In this document: piece after piece, positions 44,890-54,727 of the stretch
Layout of the letters: every line of letters begins with the position of its first letter
Position numbering within the stretch: position 1 is the stretch's first letter
NCBI GenBank assembly: GCA_943787985.1
Contig: CALSOO010000008.1
Coordinates: 131,501-195,500 of the forward strand
Reading direction: 5' to 3'
Source of the DNA: an uncultured Paracoccaceae bacterium
GTDB lineage: Bacteria; Pseudomonadota; Alphaproteobacteria; Rhodobacterales; Rhodobacteraceae
Length of the DNA stretch: 64,000 nt
Translations under genes and position numbers: made by a program
Notes under the pieces: model-generated
What the model was told of the DNA's origin: nothing
The model's input: the letters and a program-made list of their open reading frames with translations, nothing else
Database searches by the model: none

Positions 44890-45993
44890 ATGACAGATTT
44901 TCGCCTTACACCGCTTGCCGCCTCATTGCCTTCAACCGTCCCATTTGTGGGCCCTGAAACACAGGAGCGCGCACGCGGATCAGCCTTTGATGCGCGCCTT
45001 GGTGCCAATGAAAATGTCTTTGGCCCCTCCCCCAAGGCGCTTGCCGCAATGGCCACGGCGGAACAATGGATGTACGGCGATCCCGAAAACTTCGATTTGC
45101 GCACGGCCCTCGCGGCCCATCATGGATGCACAATAGAGCATATTGTCGTCGGCGAAGGCATCGACGGATTGCTTGGCTATCTGGTGCGCTTGTTCGTCGG
45201 CCCCTCTGATGCGGTGGTGACCTCTGACGGGGCATACCCGACGTTCAACTACCACGTTGCCGGATTTGGCGGGACCTTGCACAAAGTGCCGTATGTGGAG
45301 GATCACGAGGACCCTGCGTCCTTGTTTGCAAAAGCCAAAGAGGTGGACGCGAAATTGGTCTATCTCGCCAACCCCGACAACCCCATGGGGACATGGCACG
45401 ACGGGGCAACATTGACGCGTGCCTTGGATGATTTGCCCGAAGGTTGCGTGCTGGTTCTGGACGAAGCCTATGTGGAATGCGCGCCCGAAGGCACCGCGCC
45501 ACAGCTTGATCCAGATGATCCACGCGTCATCAGAATGCGCACTTTTTCAAAAGCTTACGGCATGGCAGGGGCGCGGGTTGGATACGCCATCGCACATCCT
45601 GAATTGATCATGGCGTTCAACAAAGTGCGCAACCACTTTGGGATGAACCGCGCGGCTCAGGCGGGTGCGTTGGCCGCCCTTGAGGATCTGGAATACACGG
45701 CCTCTGTTTTGGCGCATATCGAGACGGCGCGCGCGCGCATCACAAAGATTGCCGCAGACAACGGCCTCAAAACCATTCCCTCCGCCACCAACTTTGTTGC
45801 GATTGATTGCGGGCAGGACGGCGTGTTTGCAAAACGGGTTCTGGACGCGTTGATCGCGCAGGGCCTCTTTGTGCGCATGCCCTTTTCGGCCCCGCAGAAC
45901 AGGTGCATCCGCATCAGCTGCGGAACACCAGAACATCTTGATCTTTTTGCAAGATATTTACCCTTGGCCCTTAAAACCGCTACCGAGGGCTGA
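44890..45993 (+). CDS. PLP-dependent aminotransferase, HisC-like
   Basis: About 367 residues of the class I/II aminotransferase fold, HisC subgroup. LGANENVFGPSP near the N-terminus, YLANPDNPMGTW, VLVLDEAYVECAP and the PLP-lysine segment TFSKAYGMAGARVGYAI are typical; RISCGTPEHLDLFARYL ends the fold. It may act on histidinol phosphate or another aromatic amino acid; it lies outside any his operon. The start at 44890 follows CAAGGG. It is divergent from the small Tat gene. Confidence 0.85.
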   Translation: MTDFRLTPLAASLPSTVPFVGPETQERARGSAFDARLGANENVFGPSPKALAAMATAEQWMYGDPENFDLRTALAAHHGCTIEHIVVGEGIDGLLGYLVRLFVGPSDAVVTSDGAYPTFNYHVAGFGGTLHKVPYVEDHEDPASLFAKAKEVDAKLVYLANPDNPMGTWHDGATLTRALDDLPEGCVLVLDEAYVECAPEGTAPQLDPDDPRVIRMRTFSKAYGMAGARVGYAIAHPELIMAFNKVRNHFGMNRAAQAGALAALEDLEYTASVLAHIETARARITKIAADNGLKTIPSATNFVAIDCGQDGVFAKRVLDALIAQGLFVRMPFSAPQNRCIRISCGTPEHLDLFARYLPLALKTATEG

Positions 45994-46024
45994 CAAACGC
46001 AAATCTTGCGATACACTGGCCCTG

Positions 46025-46267
46025 ATGAAAGGGGCTGTTTTGCGCGACCATCATTTTAACAACCACACCATGTCATCCGCACCGGATTTCACCAAAGCAT
46101 GCATCGTGATGTTTGGCGTGAACCTGTCGTGGGTATTTATACTGTTGTGGGCCGTGTGGGGCTTACTTGCCGTTGCAGGCGTCGCGTGGGGTGTCAACCG
46201 CTGGCTTTGCTGGCTCGATTCCAGACGCACACGACGGTTGGCACCTACTCCGGTGACCCACCAATAA
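46025..46267 (+). CDS. Small single- or two-span membrane protein
   Basis: A short plus-strand gene just after the HisC-like gene (31 bases after its stop). The part from MSSAPDFTK (46070) has a hydrophobic stretch SWVFILLWAVWGLLAVAGVAWGV and a basic tail (RRTRRLAP), so a span of the inner membrane is likely. The ATG at 46025 or 46070 could be used. I recall similar small proteins next to HisC-like genes in Rhodobacteraceae; function unknown. Its stop overlaps the convergent aminotransferase by 23 bases. Confidence 0.6.
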   Translation: MKGAVLRDHHFNNHTMSSAPDFTKACIVMFGVNLSWVFILLWAVWGLLAVAGVAWGVNRWLCWLDSRRTRRLAPTPVTHQ

Positions 46268-47453
46268 CGCGCGCTGCGGCCTCAAGTGCGCCGGCCCCGT
46301 GTTCTATGCTCAACGCGTTTAACCCTGCCTCAATTCCGCCAAGCATGCCCAGCACCATATGTCCGTTCACGTGACCCATGTGGCCAAGGCGGAAATACGC
46401 ATCAGACTCCCGCCCTTCCCCCATTCCCAAACCAATACCAAGCGTCAGGCCCAGATTTTCCTCACACCATGCCCGCAACCGCGTCCCGTCAGGGGTGTCC
46501 AATCGCAAAGACGTCACAGCGCAACTGCGCACATCCGGATCGCTGACATTCATTTGCAAACGTCCGGCCGTTCCCCACGCATCACACGCTGCCCAGATTG
46601 CGCGCGCCAAACGGGCGTGACGGGCCCAGACCGCCTCCATCCCTTCAGCGTGGATCATGTCGAGGGCCACGCGCAGTCCGTAAAGGTGGTGGGTCGGCGC
46701 CGTGCCGTTGAAATATTGCCAGAAGCCTTCCGGATTGGCACGCGGGGCCCAGTCCCAATACCGGCTCACGCGCGGCATTGCCTGGCGCGCTGCTGCCGCT
46801 TTGTCGTTGAAGAACACAAATGCTGTGCCCGCAGGCACCATCAGCCCTTTTTGACATGCGGCCACCATCACATCCACGCCCCATGCGTCCATCTCAAAGC
46901 GGTCACACCCGAGCGACGCGATACAATCCGCCATCAACAACGCAGGATGCCCGACCGCGTCGAGGGTCGCGCGAATGGCTGCGACGTCGTTGCGGATCGA
47001 GCTTGAGGTATCGACATGCACGGCCAGAACCGCTTTGATCGTGTGGGCGGTGTCCGCTTTGAGCGCCTCTGCGATCCGGTCTGCGTCAAACGGGCTTTGT
47101 TTGCCAAAATCAAGGATATCCGCATGCGCGCCGATCCCCGCCGCCATGTCCGCCCAAGTGTTCGCGAAATGCCCCGAGGATGGCACCAGAACACGGTCCC
47201 CTTCTTTGATCGTGTTGGCAAGGGCAGCTTCCCACGCAGCGTGTCCGTTGCCGATGTAGATCGCCACATTGTGCTTGGTGCGGGCCACGCGACACAAATC
47301 GCGGGTCAGATCCGGCATCATTTCGATCAACTCGCCAGCATAAATGTTGGGCGACGGGCGGTGCATTGCCTGCAAGACCGCTTCGGGCATGACTGAAGGG
47401 CCGGGAATGGCCAGATAACCACGACCGTGGGCTGCGATTGGGGGCAATGACAT
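46245..47453 (-). CDS. Class V aminotransferase (serine/alanine-glyoxylate type)
   Basis: About 402 residues. YLAIPGPSVMPEAVLQAMHRP opens the fold, IYIGNGHAAWEAALAN binds PLP phosphate, LLMADCIASLGCDRFEMDAWG positions the PLP Asp, and the Schiff-base Lys lies in VAACQKGLMVPAGTAFVFF. These are traits of alanine/serine-glyoxylate aminotransferases. I chose ATG 47453 because upstream codons have no homology. It would transfer an amino group to glyoxylate, linking glyoxylate/glycine and serine metabolism. Confidence 0.88.
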   Translation of the reverse strand: MSLPPIAAHGRGYLAIPGPSVMPEAVLQAMHRPSPNIYAGELIEMMPDLTRDLCRVARTKHNVAIYIGNGHAAWEAALANTIKEGDRVLVPSSGHFANTWADMAAGIGAHADILDFGKQSPFDADRIAEALKADTAHTIKAVLAVHVDTSSSIRNDVAAIRATLDAVGHPALLMADCIASLGCDRFEMDAWGVDVMVAACQKGLMVPAGTAFVFFNDKAAAARQAMPRVSRYWDWAPRANPEGFWQYFNGTAPTHHLYGLRVALDMIHAEGMEAVWARHARLARAIWAACDAWGTAGRLQMNVSDPDVRSCAVTSLRLDTPDGTRLRAWCEENLGLTLGIGLGMGEGRESDAYFRLGHMGHVNGHMVLGMLGGIEAGLNALSIEHGAGALEAAARVIGGSPE

Positions 47454-47588
47454 GGGAAACCTCGTTGATGCTGTGGCGCAACCTAAGCGCTTGAGGAGCC
47501 GCGTCAACTGCGCAAGCGCTTGCTCTGGCCGACACAGGCAAGTACACACAGGTTCAAGCTGATTTTCACAACCGCTCAGGCGCACCAC

Positions 47589-49466
47589 GTGACAAACACC
47601 ACTCCCTCGATCTCGGAACAAAACTACGGCTCGAGCCATCTGTTGGGATGGCTGTGGCGCGAATACATGCGCAAACACCTGCCGGTCCTGATGATCGCGG
47701 TGTTTTTCATGGTGCTTGAGGGATCGATGCTGGGGGCCCTCAGCTGGATGATGCAGCCTATGTTCGATGACGTTTTTGTCGCGGGCAATCGCGGGATGCT
47801 GATCTGGGTTGGCGTGGCCTTGATCGTGATCTTTGTGGTCCGTGCCTTTTCATCCGTTTTTCAAAAAGTGCTGCTCACGCGCATCGCGCAGATGACCGCA
47901 GCGGCCCTGCGTATCGACATTCTGGAGCAGATGATGAAACAGGACGGCGCGTTTCACCAAGCGCACCCGCCCGGTTTTCTGATCCAGAGGGTCCAATCAG
48001 ATGTGAACGCCGTCGGGGATGTCTGGCGGGCTGTGATTACAGGTGCTGGTCGCGATTTGATCGGGTTGGTTGTCCTCTTGGGCGTCGCCATCAGTGTCGA
48101 TCCGGTTTGGGCGCTGCTTGCCTTTGTGGGTATCCCTTTGCTCGTCATGCCAGCCGCAATGGCGCAGCGCTATGTGCGCCGTCATGCCCGTGAGGCGCGC
48201 GATTTGGGGGCGGACCTCAGCACCCGTCTGGATGAAGTGTTCCACGGCATCGTTCAGATCAAGCTCAACGCATTGGAGCAATACCAGTCACGCCAATACC
48301 GCGCCCTGACAGAGCAATTCGTGCGAACCGAAGTCCGCGCGGCCTTCGGCGGGGCAGCCATCCCATCCATGATCGACATCATGTCAGGCATCGGGTTCAT
48401 GGCTGTTATCCTGTATGGTGGCTCGGAAATCATCGCTGGTGAAAAAACCATTGGCCAGTTCATGACCTTTTTCACCGCTATGGGCTTCGCGTTTGATCCC
48501 CTGCGCCGCTTGGGTGCGATCAGCGGGTTGTGGCAAGTGGCCGCCGCTGCGATCGAGCGGATCAAGGAGCTGCTGGACACCCCGTTGGCGCTGTCCTCAG
48601 CGGAAAACCCTGTGCCTGCCCCGACTGGCACCCCGGATATCGCCCTCGACAATGTGACCCTTGCTTACGGTGAAACCACGGTCCTGACGGGTTTGAATGT
48701 CATTGCGGAAGCTGGTAAAACCACTGCCCTTGTCGGGGCGTCCGGCGCTGGAAAATCAACGATTTTCAACCTGTTGACCCGTCTGGTCGATCCTCAGCAA
48801 GGGTCCGTCAAAGTCGGGGGAATTGAAGCGTCAGAGATCGCGCTGGATGACTTGCGCAATCTCTTTTCGGTCGTCACCCAAGAAGCTTTGTTGTTTGACG
48901 AGAGCCTGCGCGAGAATATTCTACTGGGGCGCACCGACGTCACCGAAGAGCGCCTCAAAGAGGTGTTGGACGCGGCATTCGTCAGCGACTTTCTGGACAA
49001 ATTGCCAAAAGGTCTGGACACGGCTGTCGGCCCACGTGGGTCGGCCCTGTCTGGCGGACAGCGCCAGCGCGTCGTCATCGCCCGCGCCTTGTTGCGCAAC
49101 ACGCCTATCTTGCTTCTGGACGAGGCCACATCGGCGCTGGATGCACAATCAGAGCATGTGGTGCAGGACGCGCTTGAGAAGCTTTCAGCAGGGCGCACGA
49201 CCATTGTGATTGCCCACCGGCTGTCCACCATTCGCGAAGCCGACAAAATTGTAGTGATGGACCGTGGCCGGGTTGTGGATCAAGGCACACACACAGATCT
49301 GTTGGATCGCGGCGGCATTTATGCTGATCTTTACCGTTTGCAATTCAAAGACGGCAAAGCGGTCGTGGATGTGTCCCAGTCCAAAGCCTTGGGACCGCAA
49401 TTTGATGCCGCCCCCAGCACACGTCCCGGCTTGTTGAACCGCCTCAAGCGCAGCCTATTCGGCTAA
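47589..49466 (+). CDS. ABC exporter with fused membrane and ATPase domains (MsbA-like)
   Basis: About 625 residues. The N-terminal part (about 1-300) has six membrane spans and VFHGIVQIKLNALEQY between them; the ATPase has Walker A GASGAGKST, Q-loop VVTQEALLFDESLRENI, signature ALSGGQRQRVVIARALL, Walker B ILLLDEATSALD and the H-loop IVIAHRLSTI. The half-transporter must dimerise. The start is taken as GTG 47589 (VTNTTPSISEQ), since no ATG fits better. MsbA-like proteins export lipids or drugs. It is convergent with a glycosyltransferase, seven bases away. Confidence 0.9.
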   Translation: MTNTTPSISEQNYGSSHLLGWLWREYMRKHLPVLMIAVFFMVLEGSMLGALSWMMQPMFDDVFVAGNRGMLIWVGVALIVIFVVRAFSSVFQKVLLTRIAQMTAAALRIDILEQMMKQDGAFHQAHPPGFLIQRVQSDVNAVGDVWRAVITGAGRDLIGLVVLLGVAISVDPVWALLAFVGIPLLVMPAAMAQRYVRRHAREARDLGADLSTRLDEVFHGIVQIKLNALEQYQSRQYRALTEQFVRTEVRAAFGGAAIPSMIDIMSGIGFMAVILYGGSEIIAGEKTIGQFMTFFTAMGFAFDPLRRLGAISGLWQVAAAAIERIKELLDTPLALSSAENPVPAPTGTPDIALDNVTLAYGETTVLTGLNVIAEAGKTTALVGASGAGKSTIFNLLTRLVDPQQGSVKVGGIEASEIALDDLRNLFSVVTQEALLFDESLRENILLGRTDVTEERLKEVLDAAFVSDFLDKLPKGLDTAVGPRGSALSGGQRQRVVIARALLRNTPILLLDEATSALDAQSEHVVQDALEKLSAGRTTIVIAHRLSTIREADKIVVMDRGRVVDQGTHTDLLDRGGIYADLYRLQFKDGKAVVDVSQSKALGPQFDAAPSTRPGLLNRLKRSLFG

Positions 49467-49473
49467 AGTTGAC

Positions 49474-50151
49474 CTATCGCGCATAAGTCTTTGCGAGGGT
49501 TTCCGCGTCGGCGCCCAAAGCATAGCGGATCAAGGTCCAAAAATTGCGTGATCCGCGCCGTATCCACCCTTGGCGGCGATATTTTTTGCAGCTTGTGACG
49601 GCTTTGACGTCCAAACCCACCAGTTGCCCTTTGAGGCGGCGCGCGATGGCGACGTCTTCCATTAACGGCTGATCCGGATATCCTCCGACCGCATCATAAA
49701 GTTTGCGAGGCAACAACAACCCCTGATCCCCGTAGGGCAATCCAAAGGAACTGCGCGCATTGGCCCACCCCGCAACAATGCGCCCTGGCAATCCACCCTG
49801 ATCAAAAGCCAAGCGCCCCCAACCCGCTTTTTGGGTTTGCATGTGCACAGCCACGGCCCCGGTCCACTCAGGTGCAAGCACAGTATCGCCATGCAGCACC
49901 ATCAACCACGCGCCCTGCGCCACCGCGCATCCTGCACGCAACTGCCCGCCACGCGACGGGCTTGCGCTGATCACTTCGGCCCCCCATTCTTTGGCTATAT
50001 CAAGGGTCTGATCCGTTGATCCGCCATCGCTGACAATCACTTCGCGGATCAGACCAGCCTCGACCCCCTCCATAAGGGCGGCCAAACAGACATTCAGTCT
50101 GGGCCCCGCATTCAGGGTCGGAACGATTACGGAAATAGGTGCTCGCATCAC
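49474..50151 (-). CDS. Glycosyltransferase, TIGR04283 (arsenosugar) type
   Basis: A 225-residue GT-A glycosyltransferase. It starts ISVIVPTLNAGPRL, has VIVSDGGSTDQTLDIAKEWGAEVI and LMVLHGDTVLAPEWTGA with the metal-binding Asp-x-Asp equivalent HGDT, and RRLKG ... CKKYRRQGWIRRG at the C-terminus, matching the TIGR04283 group often linked to arsenosugar or related glycolipid synthesis. No arsenic genes are adjacent, so the acceptor is open. It has its own promoter upstream of ygfZ (divergent). Confidence 0.78.
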   Translation of the reverse strand: MMRAPISVIVPTLNAGPRLNVCLAALMEGVEAGLIREVIVSDGGSTDQTLDIAKEWGAEVISASPSRGGQLRAGCAVAQGAWLMVLHGDTVLAPEWTGAVAVHMQTQKAGWGRLAFDQGGLPGRIVAGWANARSSFGLPYGDQGLLLPRKLYDAVGGYPDQPLMEDVAIARRLKGQLVGLDVKAVTSCKKYRRQGWIRRGSRNFWTLIRYALGADAETLAKTYAR

Positions 50152-50214
50152 ACCCCCTTTTGTCTGCAGTTTCGCACGCTATATGTCATGGGGACCCATG
50201 TTAGGACAAACAGA

Positions 50215-50955
50215 ATGACCCAACGCCGCATTTTTCGCCTCACTGGCCCGGATTCACGCAGTTTCTTGCAAGGTTTGGTGACCAACGATGTCACAAAGCT
50301 GGAGAGCGGGCTGGTTTACACAGCCATGTTGACCCCTCAGGGCAAATACATCGCGGATTTCTTTCTGTCTGCGGACGGCAATGATGTTTTGCTGGACGCA
50401 GACGCAGGGCAAGCGGACGGGTTGATCCAACGCCTGAGCATGTACAAACTACGCGCCGACGTTCAGATCACCGAAACGGCGCTGCATGTCCACCGTGGCC
50501 TTGGACAAGTGCCAAAGGGCGGTTGGGCTGATCCGCGCCATACAGATCTAGGGTGGCGCGCCTATTTTGCCGAGGCCCCCACCGAGGCGGCAACCGATTG
50601 GCAGGCTTTGCAAATTTCCCTGATGGTCCCGCAAAGCGGTGTGGATCTGACCCCTGATACCTTCATCCTTGAAGCAGGGTTCGAACGCCTGAAGGGTGTG
50701 GATTTCCGCAAGGGATGTTACGTGGGCCAAGAGGTCACAGCCCGCATGAAGCACAAGACCGAGCTGCGCAAAGGGTTGGCACTGGTCAAAGTCGACGGAC
50801 CGGCAGAAGCGGGCACGGACATTGTCGCAAACGGCAAGTCTGCAGGCACTTTGATGAGCCGCGCAGGCGACCTTGGCATTGCCTATTTACGGTTCGAGCG
50901 CGCCAAAGGGGCGATGACGGCAGGCGAGGCGCATGTGGTCATGATTGACCCCTAG
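50215..50955 (+). CDS. ygfZ: Folate-binding iron-sulfur protein YgfZ-like
   Basis: About 246 residues. The family hallmark KGCYVGQE is present (KGCYVGQEVTARM, residues 166-173), with the Cys needed for its function. The N-terminal FRLTGPDSRSFLQGLVTNDV and LTPQGKYIADFF are also typical of the GcvT-like fold. YgfZ supports repair or assembly of certain Fe-S enzymes such as MiaB, whose gene also lies in this window. I chose ATG 50215. The stop overlaps the convergent CobW stop by four bases. Confidence 0.93.
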   Translation: MTQRRIFRLTGPDSRSFLQGLVTNDVTKLESGLVYTAMLTPQGKYIADFFLSADGNDVLLDADAGQADGLIQRLSMYKLRADVQITETALHVHRGLGQVPKGGWADPRHTDLGWRAYFAEAPTEAATDWQALQISLMVPQSGVDLTPDTFILEAGFERLKGVDFRKGCYVGQEVTARMKHKTELRKGLALVKVDGPAEAGTDIVANGKSAGTLMSRAGDLGIAYLRFERAKGAMTAGEAHVVMIDP

Positions 50956-51815
50956 AGCCCGTCCCACCACTGTTGAAAATCCGCGCTGGTGATGTGCCCC
51001 TTGAGGCCGATCCCCACCAATTGGGTTTGGATGTCCGCCTCGACCGGTTTCAGGCTGTGACTTGGGCCGACGCAATGCACTTCCATGAGACCCCGTTCGC
51101 TCATCACAAACCCTTTGATCCGCAACGCTTTGGCGGGGCGGGTGCGGATCAGTTTGTCCATCTGCGCGCGTGACAGAACCACATCGCTGCGCGTATTCCA
51201 CGAGATGTAGGCGGGGTGCACATCTGGCGCTGTTTTTGGAGCCCTGCCAAGAGCCTCCCCCAAAACAAGCGGAGCAATCACATCCAGTGTGGCCAAATCC
51301 AGCACTTGGGCTTCTGGCAAGCCAAGGGACGTAGGCAAAGCACCTTGCGCAGTTTTGCTTACAAGGATGACGTCAGCGACGTCGACCTGTGCACGCAATT
51401 GGGCACCGATCTGGATGTCCTTGGCCAAAGTGTCGTAGTTGAGCGCGTCCACAACTGTCACAACACCCCCATAACTCAAATCAGGTTCTGCCATTGCCAC
51501 TTGGGCAATACGCGCAGGATCTGCGATACCCGAGGCCTCTATTACCAGATGGTCAGGACGCGGATGGCGATCCAGAACGTCCCCGATCGCCAGAAACAAG
51601 TCAGCCCCCATCGTGCAACACACGCAGCCGTTGGACAGCTCCACCATATCCTCACTTTGCGCGCTGATCAGCGCCGCATCAATGTTGATGGCCCCGAAAT
51701 CATTGACCATCACCAACACCCGAAGGCCATGATCCTCGGCCAAAAGGCGATTAATCAAGGTGGTTTTTCCGGCCCCGAGGTAGCCGCCGATGACCGTCAG
51801 TGGCAGGCGGTTCAT
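50952..51815 (-). CDS. CobW/COG0523-family GTPase (metal chaperone)
   Basis: A 287-residue GTPase with Walker A GGYLGAGKTT (10-19), the metal-binding CxCC motif in NGCVCCTMG (C64, C66, C67), ASGIADPARI (Walker B/switch region) and a C-terminal CobW_C domain that includes HCVGPS. The guanine motif is degenerate: VILVSKTA where a NKxD is expected, so nucleotide choice may be looser. Members deliver metals or cofactors to specific enzymes. It overlaps the amidohydrolase stop by four bases, so the amidohydrolase may be its client. Confidence 0.85.
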   Translation of the reverse strand: MNRLPLTVIGGYLGAGKTTLINRLLAEDHGLRVLVMVNDFGAINIDAALISAQSEDMVELSNGCVCCTMGADLFLAIGDVLDRHPRPDHLVIEASGIADPARIAQVAMAEPDLSYGGVVTVVDALNYDTLAKDIQIGAQLRAQVDVADVILVSKTAQGALPTSLGLPEAQVLDLATLDVIAPLVLGEALGRAPKTAPDVHPAYISWNTRSDVVLSRAQMDKLIRTRPAKALRIKGFVMSERGLMEVHCVGPSHSLKPVEADIQTQLVGIGLKGHITSADFQQWWDGL

Positions 51816-53437
51816 AGCAGATGCACCTGTCCGCCGTGCACCGTGCCCAACACTGGCACGTCCTTGAGCGCCATGGGATCGACAGCTGTGGGGTCATCGC
51901 CCAAAACCGCAAAATCTGCGGCTTTGCCCGTTTGGATGCTTCCGATCTCGTGATCCAGTTTGAGGGTAAACGCCGCGCCCATCGTGATCGCATAAAGCGC
52001 TTCATCAACCGTAATGCACTGCGCGGCCCCGATGGTTTCCCCGCTCATGGTTTGGCGGTTCACAGCGCACCAAGCGGTGAAAAGAGGCCCCAATGGGGTG
52101 ACCGGCGCATCAGAGTGCAAGGCGATATGGGTGCCCACGTCCAAGGCAGTGCGCGCCGCGTCCATCCGTTCGGCGCGGTCGCGTCCAATGGTCAGCGCAA
52201 TATGTTGGTCTCCGAAGTACCATAAATGGTTGGCAAAAATGTTGGTGCAACACCCGACTTCCTTTGCCCGCTCATACAGATCGCGCCCCATCATCTGACA
52301 ATGCTGCAAGACGTGGCGATGCCCGTGCCAGGGATGTTTGCGCATTGCCGCCTCAACCGCGGCGATAGACACATCCGCGGCCTCGTCGCCGTTCACGTGG
52401 ATATGCATCTGAATGCCGCGTTTTTGCATCTCTTCGCACAGTTCGTAAATCTGCTCGGGAGGGGTGTTCCAAATCCCGTTGGGCTGGCCCCCCACGTAAT
52501 AGGGCCACTTCACGCGGGCGGTCCACCCTTGGATTGCGCCGTCCGTCATCAGCTTGACTGCGCCCAGTCGCAACTTGTCGGTCGAGGACCCCGCGAGGGT
52601 CTCGGCACGGTCCGCGATCTGCTTTGCAGGGCCCATTGCCCCCAAAACAGACACGATGCGCAGCGGGAAATCCGGCTTGCCCGTGACATCCAGCATGACC
52701 TTCAGGTCTTCATCCTCCATCGAGGCGAATAAATCCGTCACAGTCGTGACCCCTGCACGTTGGGAAACCGCTGCAAAATCTGCGATGGCTTGAGGCGTTT
52801 GCGAGAGGCCCCGAAAATCAATACCCAAGCGGCGCATGATGGGAAACATCGCCGCCATCTCCTGCAATTCGCCTGTGGGCGTGCCATCTGGCCCTTTAAT
52901 CACCCCTTCGGCGTTAGAGCCGCTGTCGTATCCTGCCATTTCCAGCGCCTTGGAGTTCACGCACATCAGGTGGAAGTTGGAAAAGATGATCGCAATTGGG
53001 CGCTCGGTGCTGATCTGATCCAGATGCTTTGCGCCCAAACGCTCTGAAGACAGGAAGATCGGGTCAAACCCCCACCCGATGATCGGAGCGTCTGCATCCA
53101 ACCCGTCTGCGTACTGCGTCAGGCCATCAATAACGGCGTCGATGTCTTTCATGCCTTCCCAAAGCTTGCCTTGAGGATCGATGCGGTCATGGAACCCGGC
53201 ATAAGCATAGCGCCACATGGCGCCGGCCATCATATGGGCGTGGCCCTCGACCATACCGGGCATCAAGGTCGTGGCAGACAGGCTGTCATCGTGGATCACA
53301 TCCCCCCATTGATCGGCACAGTCTGCGTCCCCAACGGCCAGAATTTTGCCGTCGCGCACAGCCACATGGGTGGCCTCGGGACGGTTTGCATCCATGGTGA
53401 TGATCTTTTTGGCGTTGAATACTGTGATGTGGGTCAT
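51812..53437 (-). CDS. Amidohydrolase (YtcJ-like metal-dependent hydrolase)
   Basis: About 541 residues. The HxH metal site is GHAHMM (H66, H68); PGMVEGHAHM is typical of the amidohydrolase family, with later His in HIHVNGDEAA and HRHVLQHCQM and the catalytic Asp in ALHSDAPVTPLG. The TIM-barrel is flanked by a small composite domain. Members hydrolyse amides or cyclic imides. It is translated together with the CobW-type GTPase downstream (ATGA overlap 51812-51815). ATG 53437 has GGAGGGG upstream; upstream codons have no homology. Confidence 0.9.
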   Translation of the reverse strand: MTHITVFNAKKIITMDANRPEATHVAVRDGKILAVGDADCADQWGDVIHDDSLSATTLMPGMVEGHAHMMAGAMWRYAYAGFHDRIDPQGKLWEGMKDIDAVIDGLTQYADGLDADAPIIGWGFDPIFLSSERLGAKHLDQISTERPIAIIFSNFHLMCVNSKALEMAGYDSGSNAEGVIKGPDGTPTGELQEMAAMFPIMRRLGIDFRGLSQTPQAIADFAAVSQRAGVTTVTDLFASMEDEDLKVMLDVTGKPDFPLRIVSVLGAMGPAKQIADRAETLAGSSTDKLRLGAVKLMTDGAIQGWTARVKWPYYVGGQPNGIWNTPPEQIYELCEEMQKRGIQMHIHVNGDEAADVSIAAVEAAMRKHPWHGHRHVLQHCQMMGRDLYERAKEVGCCTNIFANHLWYFGDQHIALTIGRDRAERMDAARTALDVGTHIALHSDAPVTPLGPLFTAWCAVNRQTMSGETIGAAQCITVDEALYAITMGAAFTLKLDHEIGSIQTGKAADFAVLGDDPTAVDPMALKDVPVLGTVHGGQVHLL

Positions 53438-53481
53438 GTGCCCCTCCTGCTTTAGAAAAAGCGTAGCGCAGGTGCGCCCAA

Positions 53482-53516
53482 AGAAAAACCCCGCTGGCAC
53501 GGGGCCAACGGGGTTC
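53482..53516 (-). terminator. Rho-independent terminator after efp
   Basis: On the minus strand GAACCCCG pairs with CGGGGTTT, with an internal GGC/GCC helix, and a T-run follows (TTTTTCTTT). It lies just past the efp stop at 53537. Confidence 0.82.
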
Positions 53517-53536
53517 AAATTCCGTGTTGGACGCGC

Positions 53537-54100
53537 TTAGGCCCGTTCTGAATATTCCATGGTCTCGGTGTTGACCACGATGTCTTCGTCCTGCCCCACA
53601 AACGGGGGCACCATGACTTTGACGCCATTGTCCAAGGTCGCCGGCTTGAAAGAATTCGCGGCTGTCTGGCCTTTGACGACCGGCTCTGTCTCTGCAATTT
53701 TGCAGATCACTTTTTGCGGCAAGCGGGCATTGAGAGCCTCTGCCTCATAAAATTCGACCACGATGGTCATGCCATCTTGCAAGAACGGGCGACGTTCCCC
53801 GAGCAGTTCAGCAGGCAGTTGAACCTGCTCGTATGTTTCGATGTCCATGACGACCAACATGCCATCATCTTCATACAGGAACTGTTGGTCTTTTTGTTCC
53901 AACCGCACCTTTTCGACTTTGTCGGCGCTGCGAAAGCGTTCGTTCAATTTGGAGCCGTTGCGCAAATTGCGCAGCTCAACCTGAGCAAAGGCGCCGCCCT
54001 TTCCGGGCTTTACGTGATCCACCTTCACAGCGGCCCAAAGACCGGCATTGTGCTCAAGGACGTTTCCGGGGCGGATTTCGTTTCCGTTAATTTTGGGCAT
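53537..54100 (-). CDS. efp: Translation elongation factor P
   Basis: A 187-residue EF-P, which relieves ribosome stalling at polyproline stretches. [19 protein letters not shown] starts the protein, and the loop [13 protein letters not shown] puts the modifiable lysine at K34, as in the lysylated family (an Arg would indicate rhamnosylation). Domains II/III follow ([34 protein letters not shown]). ATG 54100 matches the standard 187-residue length. It is divergent from the gene at 54320, so 54101-54319 contains two promoters. Confidence 0.96.
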   Translation of the reverse strand: MPKINGNEIRPGNVLEHNAGLWAAVKVDHVKPGKGGAFAQVELRNLRNGSKLNERFRSADKVEKVRLEQKDQQFLYEDDGMLVVMDIETYEQVQLPAELLGERRPFLQDGMTIVVEFYEAEALNARLPQKVICKIAETEPVVKGQTAANSFKPATLDNGVKVMVPPFVGQDEDIVVNTETMEYSERA

Positions 54101-54319
54101 GTGGCAAAACCATGGCAAAAGGTTGATGAAATGTTGTTCCCCCCTATATCTTGATGAGCCAACCCGCGCAACACACCGATGCTTCGTGCTGCACCGCAGA
54201 GAGGGTTGCATAAAATGCAATGAAGCTATGCAAAAACAGGGTATCCGAATCGAACAAAAGAGGTCATAAGGGGCCTCGCGCCGAAAACACAAGAGCAAGA
54301 ATAATCGAAAGGACGACGA

Positions 54320-54640
54320 ATGAAAGACTTCGTTGACGGTACGGCCTTTAACAACGAACAAGGCAATCGTGCACGTAAACTTTTTGCAGCCGTGGTATTG
54401 GCTGCATTGGATGACGCCATCGCTGACGACAAGAAATATGGCAATGGTCCAGAACAAATCGCCCGTTGGGCACGTTCCCGTGATGGGCGCGAAGTTCTCA
54501 GCTGTGCTGGTATTGACCCAAACGAACGGGTTGTCACAGGGCTGATGGAATTTGTGGGTAAAGGTGTACGGACATCCGTAGCCCTGTCCCGCGAAGAAAG
54601 CGAGCGCCGCAACGCAGCGCAACAGGCAGAAGCCGCATAA
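54320..54640 (+). CDS. DUF6280-like small protein
   Basis: A 106-residue soluble protein, strongly conserved as I recall in Rhodobacteraceae (DUF6280): [60 protein letters not shown] and [22 protein letters not shown]. Mostly helical, no membrane span or signal peptide. It has AAGGAC as ribosome-binding site. A strong terminator follows at 54674-54706. The function is unknown. Confidence 0.82.
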   Translation: MKDFVDGTAFNNEQGNRARKLFAAVVLAALDDAIADDKKYGNGPEQIARWARSRDGREVLSCAGIDPNERVVTGLMEFVGKGVRTSVALSREESERRNAAQQAEAA

Positions 54641-54673
54641 CGCTTTCACGACACGACATTGAGACTGCCAAGT

Positions 54674-54706
54674 AAAACGCGCCCGCTGCTCGGGCGCGTT
54701 TTGCGT
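54674..54706 (+). terminator. Rho-independent terminator after the DUF6280-like gene
   Basis: AAAACGCGCCCG (54674-54685) pairs with CGGGCGCGTTTT (54691-54702) around a five-base loop; the stem itself ends in a T-run. It follows the stop at 54640 by 33 bases. Confidence 0.88.
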
Positions 54707-54727
54707 TGTGGGCCTGTGTTTGTCATC